Assembly (NCBI RefSeq): GCF_031179985.1
Contig: NZ_JAPSHJ010000006.1
Span: 55,845 to 119,844, forward strand
Direction: 5' to 3'
Origin: Arthrobacter sp.
GTDB lineage: Bacteria > Actinomycetota > Actinomycetes > Actinomycetales > Micrococcaceae
Length of the DNA stretch: 64,000 bases
Shown: positions 44,309 through 54,706 of the stretch, in pieces
Position numbering within the stretch: position 1 is the stretch's first letter
Layout: the number at the start of each line of letters is the position of its first letter
Notes under the pieces: generated by a model
Seen by the model: the letters and a program-made list of their open reading frames with translations, nothing else
What the model was told of the DNA's origin: nothing
Databases searched by the model: none
Position numbers and translations under genes: made by a program

Positions 44309-45627
44309 CACTCACCCCAAACAAAACTGAAGCGTTCGACGCCGTCGACATCATCCGCATCAAGCGGGACAAGGGTGTGCTCAGCCCGGAGCAGATCGAC
44401 TGGACCATCGACGCTTACACGCGGGGCGCCATCGCCGATGAGCAGATGGCGGCACTGAATATGGCCATCCTGCTCAACGGCATGGACCGGGCGGAAATCT
44501 CCCGCTGGACCGCCGCCATGATCGCATCGGGCGAGCGGATGGACTTCTCTGCACTGCGGCGTCCCGACGGTGGTGTGAAGGCTACCAGTGACAAGCACTC
44601 CACGGGCGGCGTGGGGGACAAGATCACCCTTCCGCTTGCACCGCTGGTTGCGGTGTTCGGTGTCGCCGTTCCGCAGCTCTCCGGCCGCGGTCTGGGCCAT
44701 ACGGGCGGCACCCTGGACAAGCTCGAATCGATCCCCGGCTGGCGTGCCGCTCTTAGCAACGAGGAAATGATGGCTCAGCTGCAGGACGTGGGAGCCGTGA
44801 TTTGTGCAGCCGGTGCCGGCCTCGCCCCCGCGGACAAGAAGCTGTACGCCCTGCGGGATGTGACCGGAACAGTCGAAGCCATTCCGCTCATTGCCTCCTC
44901 CATCATGAGCAAGAAGATTGCGGAAGGCACCGGCTCACTGGTACTCGACGTCAAAGTGGGCAGCGGGGCCTTTATGAAGGACGAGGCACGGGCCCGCGAA
45001 CTGGCCGAAACCATGGTGGCCCTGGGCAAGGACGCAGGAGTAAACACGGTCGCCCTGCTGACCAACATGAACACGCCGTTGGGTCTGACGGCAGGCAACG
45101 CGATCGAAGTAGAGGAATCGGTCGAGGTGCTTGCGGGCGGCGGTCCGGACGACGTCGTCGAACTGACCGTGACGCTTGCCGGGGAGATGCTCGCCTGCGC
45201 CGGCGTCCACGATGCCGATCCGCGGGCGGCCCTGAAGGACGGCCGGGCCATGGATGTCTGGAACCGCATGATCGAGGCGCAGGGCGGGGATCCCCGTGCG
45301 GCGCTTCCGGTGGCCAAGGAATCAGAAGTGATTTATGCGCCGGCCGACGGCGTGCTGGTGGAACTTGATGCCATGGCTGTGGGGGTGGCCGCATGGCGTC
45401 TGGGTGCAGGCCGGGCCCGCAAGGAGGACCAGGTCCAGGCGGGCGCCGGTGTTCGAATGCATGCAAAACCGGGTGCGACAGTGAGGGCAGGAGAGCCGCT
45501 GATGACGCTGCTGACAGATACCCCGGAAAAATTCGCACGGGCCAAGGAAGCCCTCGAGCGCGCTGTAACCATTGCCCCCGATGGTTCCCGGCCGGCACAG
45601 CAGCTCATTATTGACCGCATAGCATAA
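44305..45627 (+). CDS. deoA: Thymidine phosphorylase
   Basis: A 440-aa pyrimidine-nucleoside phosphorylase. It has KHSTGGVGDKITLPLAPL, the GRGLGHTGGTLDKLESIPG signature, the phosphate-binding SSIMSKKIAEG and a C-terminal beta domain. It cleaves thymidine (and deoxyuridine) to base and deoxyribose-1-phosphate. GTG 44305 overlaps the cdd stop and has GGAGG seven bases upstream; the track's upstream extension is frame-shifted cdd. The operon's logic is uptake, deamination and phosphorolysis. Confidence 0.96.
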   Translation: MTLTPNKTEAFDAVDIIRIKRDKGVLSPEQIDWTIDAYTRGAIADEQMAALNMAILLNGMDRAEISRWTAAMIASGERMDFSALRRPDGGVKATSDKHSTGGVGDKITLPLAPLVAVFGVAVPQLSGRGLGHTGGTLDKLESIPGWRAALSNEEMMAQLQDVGAVICAAGAGLAPADKKLYALRDVTGTVEAIPLIASSIMSKKIAEGTGSLVLDVKVGSGAFMKDEARARELAETMVALGKDAGVNTVALLTNMNTPLGLTAGNAIEVEESVEVLAGGGPDDVVELTVTLAGEMLACAGVHDADPRAALKDGRAMDVWNRMIEAQGGDPRAALPVAKESEVIYAPADGVLVELDAMAVGVAAWRLGAGRARKEDQVQAGAGVRMHAKPGATVRAGEPLMTLLTDTPEKFARAKEALERAVTIAPDGSRPAQQLIIDRIA

Positions 45628-45664
45628 ACAGGAGCGAACACGTCCCGGCGGCCATTAGGAAACT

Positions 45665-46318
45665 GTGCAGGAAATCAACGACTTCATTCTCGCGGCGGCA
45701 GGACAGCCCTGGGTCCTGTTCCTGGTACTGGCGTGTTGTCTCATTGATGGGTTTTTCCCGCCCATTCCCAGCGAATCCGTGGTGGTTGGCCTTGCTGCTG
45801 TAGCCGCGACGGCGGATGTCCCCAATCCCTGGCTGCTCGCCGTGGTCGCAGCGCTCGGTGCCTTCACCGGCGACAATATTGCGTATTTGATCGGCAGGGG
45901 TGTGGGGACAAGCCGCTGGAGGTGGATGCGCGGACGCCGGATGCAGAAGGCGTTCCGCTGGGCCGGACTCGAGCTAAGGAAACGGCCTGCCTCCCTGATC
46001 CTCGTAGCCCGGTTTGTTCCCATTGGTCGGGTTGCAGTCAATCTCACCGCCGGAGCTACCCATTTCCGGCACATGCGCTTCGTGCTTCTCACCGTGATGT
46101 CAGCAATCCTGTGGGCCGCTTACTCCGTAGGAATCGGACTGTTTTTCGGGCAATGGTTCGAAGATAACCATCTGCTGGGGGCCGTGATCGCCATCATCTG
46201 CGCGGTCGGTCTTGGCATCGTGGTGGACCTCGTGATCAGCAGGCTGCGCGGCAAGCTGCCGGACGAGCCGGATGAAGAGTCCGGCGAGCGTGAGGCGTCC
46301 CGCGAGGCAGGCGCTTGA
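45665..46318 (+). CDS. DedA family membrane protein, copy 1
   Basis: A 217-aa VTT/DedA protein. It has FPPIPSESVVVGLAA, GDNIAYLIGR, and the LVARFVPIGRVAVNLTAG motif, with 4-5 hydrophobic segments and a charged C-terminal tail (DEPDEESGER). The family includes flippases for undecaprenyl phosphate or phosphatidylethanolamine. The start is GTG 45665 (AGGA four bases upstream). It is 37 bp after deoA. A second DedA lies 218 bp downstream. A lipid-flipping role is inferred from the family. Confidence 0.88.
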   Translation: MQEINDFILAAAGQPWVLFLVLACCLIDGFFPPIPSESVVVGLAAVAATADVPNPWLLAVVAALGAFTGDNIAYLIGRGVGTSRWRWMRGRRMQKAFRWAGLELRKRPASLILVARFVPIGRVAVNLTAGATHFRHMRFVLLTVMSAILWAAYSVGIGLFFGQWFEDNHLLGAVIAIICAVGLGIVVDLVISRLRGKLPDEPDEESGEREASREAGA

Positions 46319-46437
46319 ACGGAAGAATCGCCAAGCTGGTTTTCAGCCTTGCGAGGTAGTTTTGTTGTTGCAAGATCAGCCCGTGGGTGGATACTTCCAG
46401 TCGCTAGATAAGAATACGCTGAAACTGGTGTTTCCCC

Positions 46438-46469
46438 CGGCCGGGGCGTAGCGAACGACGCCCCGGCCG
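46438..46469 (+). terminator. Hairpin between the two dedA genes
   Basis: CGGCCGGGGCGT pairs perfectly with ACGCCCCGGCCG around AGCGAACG. It lies 119 bp after dedA copy 1 and may isolate copy 2. The T tract is weak; the rest of this 217-bp gap shows nothing else. Confidence 0.6.
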
Positions 46470-46535
46470 TGGGACACTGAAGAGCGATTTCCATCACATG
46501 CAGCTGCGAGATTTTTCGTCTAGGAGAACCACCGC

Positions 46536-47264
46536 GTGGAGTTTATTAATGAGGCCGTGCTCCATGCGGCGGGACAGTGGTGGATCTACCCTGTATTGCT
46601 TCTGTTTTTCTTCGTTGACGGCTTCGCCATGGTGGTCCCCAGCGAGACCCTCATCGTCGCGCTCGCGGCCTTCTCCCGGCACAGCGGGGAACCGAATCTC
46701 TGGATCCTTGGCGCGACCGCCCTGGTTGGAGCCATCGCCGGCGACAACATGGCATTCCTCCTGGGACGGAAGATCGGCCTGGAACGCTGGAAGTGGATGC
46801 GCCGGGCGAAGGTCCAAAAGGCCTTCGGCTGGGCACGCTACGAACTTGAAAAACGCGGCGCTGTCCTGATCTTCACAGCAAGGTACATCCCCTGGGGGCG
46901 TGTGGCGGTCAACTACGTGGCAGGGAGCACCGGCTTTGGACACCGCCGCTTTTTCCTGCTGGACGCCTTCGCCTGCATCACCTGGGTGGGCTACTCAATC
47001 GGCATCGGTATCCTTGCCAGCTCGTTCCCCTGGCTGCACCACAATCCGCTGCTTAGCGCCGGAATTGCCGTGGTGTTCGCCATCGTGCTGGGAATCCTCA
47101 TCGACCACGTCCTGCGCTGGTGGCACAAGCATCTTGCACGCAACGATGCCGAAGTGGTTGATGAATGGCTGGACGGCGGTCCTGCCGGTGCGCAGACCCT
47201 GGAAACCGCCGCGTCTCCCATCCTCGCCTCTACTGCATTGGACCCGGAACCAGGCGGAAGGTAG
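46536..47264 (+). CDS. DedA family membrane protein, copy 2
   Basis: A 242-aa DedA paralog with MVVPSETLIVALAAF, GDNMAFLLGR, FTARYIPWGRVAVNYVAG and a Trp-rich HVLRWWHKHLA near the end. It is longer at the C terminus than copy 1 and has diverged (Trp instead of Ile in the IP.GR motif). Start GTG 46536 follows TAGGAGA. It is 39 bp before add. Two neighbouring DedA paralogs suggest duplication with some specialisation; no direct evidence of function is visible. Confidence 0.88.
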   Translation: MEFINEAVLHAAGQWWIYPVLLLFFFVDGFAMVVPSETLIVALAAFSRHSGEPNLWILGATALVGAIAGDNMAFLLGRKIGLERWKWMRRAKVQKAFGWARYELEKRGAVLIFTARYIPWGRVAVNYVAGSTGFGHRRFFLLDAFACITWVGYSIGIGILASSFPWLHHNPLLSAGIAVVFAIVLGILIDHVLRWWHKHLARNDAEVVDEWLDGGPAGAQTLETAASPILASTALDPEPGGR

Positions 47265-47303
47265 CGGCTGGCATTAGCCGGCCGGCAACCCTAAGGTTGG
47301 AAC

Positions 47304-48449
47304 GTGACTGAGCCTATCCTTGACGCTGCCCCTGCCCTCGACTTCGACCTGAAGAGCCTTCCTAAGGTCTCCCTGCATGACCATCTGGATGGCGGATTGC
47401 GCCCGTCCACGATTATTGAACTGGCCAATGAGGTGGGCCACACCCTGCCCACAACCGATCCTGTAGCGCTCGGTGAGTGGTTCCGCGAGTCCGCTGATTC
47501 AGGCTCCCTTGTCCGCTACCTGGAAACCTTCGACCACACCGTTGCCGTCATGCAGACCAAGGACGGCCTGTTCCGGGTCGCCAAGGAGTTCGTCGAGGAT
47601 CTGGCGGACGACGGCGTCGTGTACGGCGAAGTGCGTTGGGCCCCTGAGCAGCACCTCCAGAAGGGCTTGACCCTGGACGAGACCGTTGAAGCGGTGCAGG
47701 CCGGCCTTGAGGCCGGCGTCGACGCCGTTGCCGAAAGCGGCCGCGACATCCAGGTAGGCCAACTCATCACCGCCATGCGCCATGCTGACCGTGGCCAGGA
47801 AATCGCCGAACTTGCCGTGCGGCACCGGGACAATGGCGCAGTGGGCTTCGACATCGCCGGAGCTGAGGACGGGTTCCTGCCGTCACGCTTCAAGGACGCC
47901 TTCACTTACCTGGCTGAAAACAACTTCCCTGCCACCGTCCACGCCGGCGAGGCCGCAGGCCTGGAAAGCATCCAGTCCGCGCTGGTGGACGGCCGGGCCC
48001 TCCGCCTGGGCCATGGTGTACGCATCGCCGAGGACATCATGGTTGAGTTCGAAGACGCGGAAGATGCCTCTGACGACGACGACAACGTGGGCCTCGTGAC
48101 CCTTGGTAATCTCTCAAGCTGGGTCCGGGACCGGGGCATCGCCTTGGAAATCTGCCCCTCCTCCAACCTTCAGACCGGTGCCATCGCAGGATTCGGCGAC
48201 GACCTCGACAGCCACCCGCTGGACATGCTGTACCAACTGGGCTTCAACGTCACCATCAACACCGACAACCGCCTCATGAGCGGGGTGACGCTCACCGACG
48301 AGTTTGAACTCCTGGTTGAGACGTTCGATTATGACCTCGATGACCTGCTTGAACTGACGCTCAACGCAGCCGAGGCCGCCTTCCTGCCTCTCGAAGAGAA
48401 AGAAGCACTCGTCGAATACATCAACGACGCCTACGCCAACCTTGCCTGA
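47304..48449 (+). CDS. add: Adenosine deaminase
   Basis: A 381-aa zinc deaminase. The metal motif is LHDHLDGG, followed by the VHAGEAAG substrate segment, the LGHGVRIAED metal site, and EICPSSNLQTGAIAG with INTDNR. An acidic insert (DAEDASDDDDNVG) interrupts the region around residue 255. It converts adenosine to inosine, fitting the nucleoside salvage theme. A TAAGGT -10 ends five bases before GTG 47304, so it is leaderless. It overlaps the mazG start by eight bases. Confidence 0.93.
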   Translation: MTEPILDAAPALDFDLKSLPKVSLHDHLDGGLRPSTIIELANEVGHTLPTTDPVALGEWFRESADSGSLVRYLETFDHTVAVMQTKDGLFRVAKEFVEDLADDGVVYGEVRWAPEQHLQKGLTLDETVEAVQAGLEAGVDAVAESGRDIQVGQLITAMRHADRGQEIAELAVRHRDNGAVGFDIAGAEDGFLPSRFKDAFTYLAENNFPATVHAGEAAGLESIQSALVDGRALRLGHGVRIAEDIMVEFEDAEDASDDDDNVGLVTLGNLSSWVRDRGIALEICPSSNLQTGAIAGFGDDLDSHPLDMLYQLGFNVTINTDNRLMSGVTLTDEFELLVETFDYDLDDLLELTLNAAEAAFLPLEEKEALVEYINDAYANLA

Positions 48450-49152
48450 TAGCGGCGCATCCGGGCCCGACAGCCGTCGTCCTGAAAGCAAGGCAACTCC
48501 CGTTGCGGAACTGATTGCCGTTATCGCAGCCCTCCGGGAGCACTGCCCCTGGATGGGGGCTCTGACTCACGAGTCACTCGTGGAGTATTTGCTGGAGGAA
48601 GCCTTTGAGGTGGCCGAGTCCATTGAGACGGGCGCTGATGAGGCCGAGCTCCAGGGTGAGCTGGGCGATGTCCTCCTGCAGGTTGTGCTCCACGCCCGTC
48701 TGGCCCAGGAACGCGATGTCTTCGACTTCGACGACGTCATCCGCAGCATCACCGGCAAGATGATCCGCCGCAACCCCCACGTTTTCCGTCCCGACGGTAG
48801 TCTCCAGGACACCTTCCCGGCCACGGTGGCTGAGATCGTGCAGAAATGGGATGCCGTGAAAAGGGCCGAAAAGCCGGCAGGCACGGGTGTCTTCGAAGGC
48901 ATTCCGCTCGCTTTACCCGCTCTTGCCCGTGCCCAGAAGTCACTGGACCGGGCAGAGCGGGCCGGACTGGACACACCCGCAGTGCCGCCTGTAAAGCTGC
49001 CTCCGGCAGACCAGGGTGAGTACTCCGAAAAGGAACTCGGCGAGCTCCTTTTTGGCCTTGTGGCGGCGGCTCGGGCCCAGGGACTGGATGCCGAACGCGC
49101 CTTGCGTGGGGCGATCCGCGAATTCCAGGAAAGCCACGGCTCGCCTTCATGA
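48442..49152 (+). CDS. mazG: Nucleoside triphosphate pyrophosphohydrolase (MazG)
   Basis: A 236-aa MazG-type enzyme. The catalytic EXXE helix is visible in LLEEAFEVAESIETGADEAELQGELGDVLLQVVLHARLAQE (metal-binding Glu/Asp). Instead of WD..QTH, the lead motif reads CPWMGALTHESLVEYL. It hydrolyses noncanonical dNTPs to monophosphates. It has a single MazG domain and a C-terminal extension that ends in AAARAQGLDAERALRGAIREF. The TTG start lies inside the end of add, a coupled arrangement. Confidence 0.9.
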   Translation: MPDSGASGPDSRRPESKATPVAELIAVIAALREHCPWMGALTHESLVEYLLEEAFEVAESIETGADEAELQGELGDVLLQVVLHARLAQERDVFDFDDVIRSITGKMIRRNPHVFRPDGSLQDTFPATVAEIVQKWDAVKRAEKPAGTGVFEGIPLALPALARAQKSLDRAERAGLDTPAVPPVKLPPADQGEYSEKELGELLFGLVAAARAQGLDAERALRGAIREFQESHGSPS

Positions 49153-49200
49153 CGTCAAGGTGCCGGAGAGGTTTCCGTAACCTGTACCACTCTCGACTAG

Positions 49201-50553
<1,353 letters not shown>

Positions 50554-50571
50554 TAGCCGCTAAAACGCTTG

Positions 50572-50607
50572 ACCGGTGGCTATGGTTGAAAGACCATGGC
50601 CACCGGT
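50572..50607 (+). terminator. Intrinsic terminator after eno
   Basis: ACCGGTGGCTATGG pairs with CCATGGCCACCGGT (one wobble) around TTGAAAGA, followed by TTTTCTTT. It is one of the best-formed terminators in the window. Confidence 0.92.
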
Positions 50608-50715
50608 TTTCTTTAACCGGGAAGGCAGTCAGGCCCACTGGGCCGGCAAGAGCAACAAAACAGCAAGGCAAGCGCAGCAACCCGCCCGCAAGGACAAGGG
50701 CATTACAGGAGTGTC

Positions 50716-51474
50716 ATGGCAACCCGACGTCCCAAGGTTCCCAGGATCACCACTGCGGCCCCCACAGCGGAAGGGACCGACGGCGGCGATGTCATACAGG
50801 CGAATTTCGGTTCTACTGCGTCAGGGACGAAGCCTGGTTCGGCAAGCCCGGGAGTGCAGTCAGACGAGCGTCAGAAGCCTGCTGCCAAAGCCACCAGCGA
50901 TAGATCGGTAACGGCCAGCGCCGCAGCTGACAAATCCGGCACCCCCAAGAGCGGCACTGATAAATTCTCCGCCATCCAGGCGAAAGGGGACGCGCGCAGC
51001 CGCGGCGGGAGTTCGCGATACAGCCTGAAGGGACCCCAGCCACACCGGCCGGCCGAGCAGGATGCCGACGACTCCGTGGATCCCGTTCCCGCGCGGGCGT
51101 TTTCCGGCCGGTTCCTGGCGCTGGCAGTGGTCATGATCGCCATCACCGTGATGCTGGCCCCAACAGTGAAGATCTGGTTTGAAAAGTCAGCCGAAATATC
51201 GGCCCTGGAAGCAGACATCGCCGCACGTAAGGCAGAGCAAAACAGCCTCAAACAGCAGGTGTCCCGCTGGCAGGATCCCAACTATGTCAAACAGCAGGCC
51301 CGGGACCGCATTAACATGGTTATGCCGGGTGAGACGGGCTACTGGGTTTTTGGCAGCGATGAGCCTGCCGGAACGAGCAGTGGCCAGGCCGGTGCAGGAT
51401 CAGCAGAAGAGCCCGCCAACCTGCCATGGGTGGATGCCCTTTGGGAGTCCATCCGGCGGTCGGCAACAGACTAG
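50716..51474 (+). CDS. DivIC/FtsB-type septum formation initiator protein
   Basis: A 252-aa bitopic membrane protein. A long Ser/Ala/Lys-rich cytosolic region (residues 1-130) leads into one membrane segment (FLALAVVMIAITVMLAPTV) and an extracytoplasmic coiled coil (LEADIAARKAEQNSLKQQVSRWQDPNYVKQQARDRINMVMPGE). This matches FtsB/DivIC and its partners FtsL and FtsQ in the divisome. The ATG has GGAG upstream. The disordered N-terminal part is longer than in E. coli FtsB but usual in actinobacteria. It lies in a conserved block after eno. Confidence 0.87.
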   Translation: MATRRPKVPRITTAAPTAEGTDGGDVIQANFGSTASGTKPGSASPGVQSDERQKPAAKATSDRSVTASAAADKSGTPKSGTDKFSAIQAKGDARSRGGSSRYSLKGPQPHRPAEQDADDSVDPVPARAFSGRFLALAVVMIAITVMLAPTVKIWFEKSAEISALEADIAARKAEQNSLKQQVSRWQDPNYVKQQARDRINMVMPGETGYWVFGSDEPAGTSSGQAGAGSAEEPANLPWVDALWESIRRSATD

Positions 51475-51551
51475 AAGCAGAACCGCCATTGGAGTGTTCC
51501 TGGGACATTCCCCGCCGGGAAGGAAAGCGGCAGCCCGGTGGAAGTGAGCGC

Positions 51552-52250
51552 GTGGAATTGAATGCAATGGAACGGAACGCAGTGGAAACGAATGCAGCGG
51601 CCTCGCCAGAGGAACTCCGCCAGCCGTCAGAAAAGGACCTTGACGTCCTCAGCCGCCAGCTTGGCCGGCCGGTACGGGACGTTGTCGAGATCCCCGCGCG
51701 CTGCGTGTGCGGCAACCCCCTCGTAGCGGCCACCGCACCCCGGCTCAGCAACGGAACTCCGTTTCCCACCACGTTCTACCTCACACATCCGGTGATCACC
51801 GCCGCGGTATCCAGGCTCGAGGCCGCCGGCTTGATGAACACCATGAACGAACGGCTCGCAGAGGACAGCCTCCTCGCAGAGCGGTACCAGTCAGCCCATG
51901 AGGCGTACCTGCGCTCCCGGAACGAGATCGGCGCACGCTGCGGAATCGGCCCGGTACCGGAGATCGACGGCGTTTCAGCAGGCGGCATGCCCACCCGCGT
52001 CAAATGCCTCCATGTCCTGGTGGGCCACTCCCTGGCCGCAGGCCACGGTGTGAATCCGCTCGGTGACGAAGCCCTGGCCGCCATCGCCGAATGGTGGACG
52101 GCCGACCGTTGCTACTGCCAAGGAGCCTGGGATACGGCCGGCGAGACGCCCTCACGCGAACTGAGCCGTCACGGCCCGCAGGGCTTGCCTGACATCGTGG
52201 GCCGCCCCGCCCCTGTACGCGGCCCGGCCGCACAAAAGGATCTCCCATGA
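51552..52250 (+). CDS. DUF501 family protein
   Basis: A 232-aa protein of unknown function. The core has the GRPVRDVVEIPARCVCGNPLVA Cys motif, FPTTFYLTHPVITAAVSRLEAAGLM, and a C-terminal LVGHSLAAG.GVNPLGDEAL. The Cys-X-Cys pair (RCVCG) and CHVLVGHSL-like residues could bind metal. Start is GTG 51552 (GGAAGTGAG upstream); the track start 51426 is inside the previous gene. It overlaps ppx by four bases. The family is restricted largely to actinobacteria and always sits between DivIC and ppx. Confidence 0.82.
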   Translation: MELNAMERNAVETNAAASPEELRQPSEKDLDVLSRQLGRPVRDVVEIPARCVCGNPLVAATAPRLSNGTPFPTTFYLTHPVITAAVSRLEAAGLMNTMNERLAEDSLLAERYQSAHEAYLRSRNEIGARCGIGPVPEIDGVSAGGMPTRVKCLHVLVGHSLAAGHGVNPLGDEALAAIAEWWTADRCYCQGAWDTAGETPSRELSRHGPQGLPDIVGRPAPVRGPAAQKDLP

Positions 52251-53194
52251 CCCGTGTAGCGGCCGTTGACTGCGGTACCAATTCAATCCGCCTTCTGATC
52301 GCTGACGCCGCACGCCGGGACGGCACGTTCGCCCTGAACGATGTGGTGCGGGAAATGCGGGTGGTGCGGCTTGGCCAAGGGGTTGATGCCACAGGGGAGT
52401 TGGCTCAGGAAGCGCTTGACCGGACCTTCGCTGCGGCGGCCGACTACGCGTCGATGATCCGGGACCAGGGGGCCAGCCGTGTCAGATTCGTGGCTACGTC
52501 CGCTACCAGGGATGCTGCGAACCGGCAGGTCTTCGTGGACGGTATCCGCGAGCTTCTTGGCGTCGAGCCGGAAGTAATCTCAGGAGATGAGGAGGCGGCG
52601 CTGTCCTTTGCCGGCGCCAGCAGCGTACTGCCCTCCCGGGGCCAGGATCCTGTTTTGGTGGTGGACCTCGGGGGCGGCAGCACGGAGTTTGTGCTCGGCG
52701 ATGCCTCCGGGGTGATTGCTGCGAAGTCAGTGGATATCGGCTGTGTCAGGATGACGGAACGACACCTGCTCACCGACCCGCCAACAGCCGAAGAAATCGC
52801 GGCGGCAGAAGCCGACGTCGACGCCGCCATCAGCCAAGCGGCCCTGATCGTTCCCCTCGAACGGACATCCGCCGTCGTCGGCGTTGCCGGCTCTATCACC
52901 ACCATCACCGCGCATGCATTGCGGTTGCCCGCGTACTCACCGGACGCCATCCATGGCACTGAACTGAGCATCACGGTCATCCGGGAGGCTGCGAGCGACC
53001 TGCTGCGAATGACCCGAGCGGAAAGGGCGGCCCTGCCGTACATGCACCCGGGCCGGGTTGACGTTATCGGGGCCGGTGCCCTGGTGTGGCGCCGCGTCCT
53101 GGAACGGATGGCGGAGGTCACCGATGGGCGGATCAGCACGGCCGTCAGCAGCGAACACGATATTCTCGACGGAATTGCCCTCAGTGTCCTCTAG
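52247..53194 (+). CDS. ppx: Exopolyphosphatase / guanosine pentaphosphatase family
   Basis: A 315-aa ASKHA-fold phosphatase. It has the VAAVDCGTNSIRLLIAD start, the FVATSATRDAANR segment, DLGGGSTEFVLG phosphate motif, and the GVAGSITTITAHAL and VIGAGALVW ends. It hydrolyses polyphosphate or pppGpp; this short form (no C-terminal domains) is typical of actinobacterial Ppx1. It overlaps DUF501 and is 87 bp upstream of a subtilase. A link between polyphosphate, stringent response and division is plausible but not shown. Confidence 0.92.
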   Translation: MTRVAAVDCGTNSIRLLIADAARRDGTFALNDVVREMRVVRLGQGVDATGELAQEALDRTFAAAADYASMIRDQGASRVRFVATSATRDAANRQVFVDGIRELLGVEPEVISGDEEAALSFAGASSVLPSRGQDPVLVVDLGGGSTEFVLGDASGVIAAKSVDIGCVRMTERHLLTDPPTAEEIAAAEADVDAAISQAALIVPLERTSAVVGVAGSITTITAHALRLPAYSPDAIHGTELSITVIREAASDLLRMTRAERAALPYMHPGRVDVIGAGALVWRRVLERMAEVTDGRISTAVSSEHDILDGIALSVL

Positions 53195-53280
53195 ATCAAG
53201 CTATCCACGCCACGCCCGCCCCTGACCGGGAGCATCTGAAGACCGCCCGTGCCGCCTGACGTACAGCCGATTGGACCAGA

Positions 53281-54672
53281 ATGACCAGAGCAACAGCCCG
53301 GTACCGCCGGACGGCCTCCGCACTCATGGCTGTGGCCCTCGCTGGCGGCAGCTTGACCACGGCCCTGATTGCGGCGCCGGCGGCGCATGCCGATGCGTGG
53401 CGGGACAAGCAGTACTGGCTGGCCGAATCCGGTATCACCAAAGCCTGGGAGGTTTCCAAGGGAGCCAACGTGAAGGTAGCCGTGATCGACAGCGGTGTGG
53501 ACGCCGATCACCCGGACCTCAAGGGGGTCGTTTCGGGTGGCTCTGATGCCTCCGGCGCAGGCAGCCCGGATGGACGTAAGAGCATCGGAGCGAAGCCGGA
53601 GCACGGGACGCTGGTCGCCACGATGCTGGCAGGCCGAGGCCACCAGCCCAAGGGTTCCACCGCTAAGCCAACCAGCGGACCGGAAGCGGCAACCGGCCCT
53701 GACGGGATTATGGGCGTCGCTCCCGAAGCCCAGATTCTTTCAGTCTCCACGTGGCTCGGTTCGACAAACCCGGGTGGCAGGACCGATCAGGAACAGATTC
53801 CGGACGCCGTCCGCTGGGCCGTGGACAACGGGGCACAGGTTATCAACATCTCGCTTGGCAGCACCTCACCCCAGTGGCCCCAGAGCTGGGACGCGGCCTT
53901 CCTCTATGCGGAGCAAAAGGACGTTGTCATTGTGGCAGCGGCCGGAAACCGCGTGGGAGGAAATGTCCAGGTCGGAGCACCTGCCACCATTCCAGGGGTG
54001 CTCACGGTAGCCGGATTGGACCGCAAGGGCGTGGCCAGTGTCGATTCGTCATCGCAGGGCATCAGCATCGGCGTGGCTGCTCCCGCCGAAGACCTGCTCG
54101 GTGGCATGCCGGGCGGTGGCTACGCGGAATGGGCTGGAACATCCGGGGCGACGCCGATTGTTGCCGGTGTTGCCGCGCTGATCCGTTCCAAGTGGCCTGA
54201 GATGAGCGCGAAGCAGGTTATCAACCGCATCGTCACCACAGCCAACGACGCAGGTGTCCCGGGCAAGGATCCCATCTATGGCTTCGGAGTCCTGAACGCT
54301 GAGGCGGCGCTGAAAGCCAACGTGCCGGAGGCCGCGGTTAATCCGTTGGGCACCATTTCGGACTGGATCCGTGTACACCGAAGGGGAGGAGAGGCGCCTG
54401 CTGCCCCTGTTCCGAGTGAGAGCCCCACGAGTGCTGCTCCCACGCTTCCCGAAGCCACGGTGCCTGCCGCAACGGCGCCTTCTTCGGGGGAAGGCGTCCT
54501 TCCCGCTCTGGTAGTCGTGGGCTTCGGGCTGCTGTTCCTTGCCATCATCGGCGCCGGGACGCTCCAGTTCCTGCGGGCCTACAGGAATCCCGTTAAGGCG
54601 CCGGAAGAGCCCGATACAGGAGTCCTTGAAGCTGTTCCATCCAGTCAGCGGACAAGCGCCGGACCTAGTTAG
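53281..54672 (+). CDS. Secreted, membrane-anchored S8 serine peptidase (subtilase)
   Basis: A 463-aa subtilase. A signal peptide ends near AHADA (residue 38). The triad is Asp70 (VAVIDSGVDADH), His108 (PEHGTLVAT) and Ser288 (WAGTSGATPIVAG); the usual GTSMA reads GTSGA. A Pro/Ala/Ser linker (about 370-405) leads to a C-terminal membrane segment (VVVGFGLLFLAIIGAGTLQFL), as in mycosins, although no ESX genes are visible. It lies after ppx. It may process secreted proteins at the cell surface; targets are unknown. Confidence 0.9.
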   Translation: MTRATARYRRTASALMAVALAGGSLTTALIAAPAAHADAWRDKQYWLAESGITKAWEVSKGANVKVAVIDSGVDADHPDLKGVVSGGSDASGAGSPDGRKSIGAKPEHGTLVATMLAGRGHQPKGSTAKPTSGPEAATGPDGIMGVAPEAQILSVSTWLGSTNPGGRTDQEQIPDAVRWAVDNGAQVINISLGSTSPQWPQSWDAAFLYAEQKDVVIVAAAGNRVGGNVQVGAPATIPGVLTVAGLDRKGVASVDSSSQGISIGVAAPAEDLLGGMPGGGYAEWAGTSGATPIVAGVAALIRSKWPEMSAKQVINRIVTTANDAGVPGKDPIYGFGVLNAEAALKANVPEAAVNPLGTISDWIRVHRRGGEAPAAPVPSESPTSAAPTLPEATVPAATAPSSGEGVLPALVVVGFGLLFLAIIGAGTLQFLRAYRNPVKAPEEPDTGVLEAVPSSQRTSAGPS

Positions 54673-54687
54673 TGAAGATTTTCACAA
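54670..54687. promoter_or_regulatory. Rex-like redox operator before ndh
   Basis: TAGTGAA-GATT-TTCACAA matches the Rex consensus TTGTGAA-N4-TTCACAA at all but one fixed position. It precedes the TATTCT -10 of ndh by eight bases. Rex responds to NADH/NAD ratio, and ndh is a classic target. Confidence 0.75.
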
Positions 54688-54706
54688 ACTACTGTATTCT
54701 TGAAAC

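Noticed and set aside
53281-54672. Subtilase as a mycosin of a type VII secretion system
   Set aside because: The layout resembles MycP, but no EccB/C/D or WXG100 genes are nearby; the conserved ppx neighbour explains its place better.
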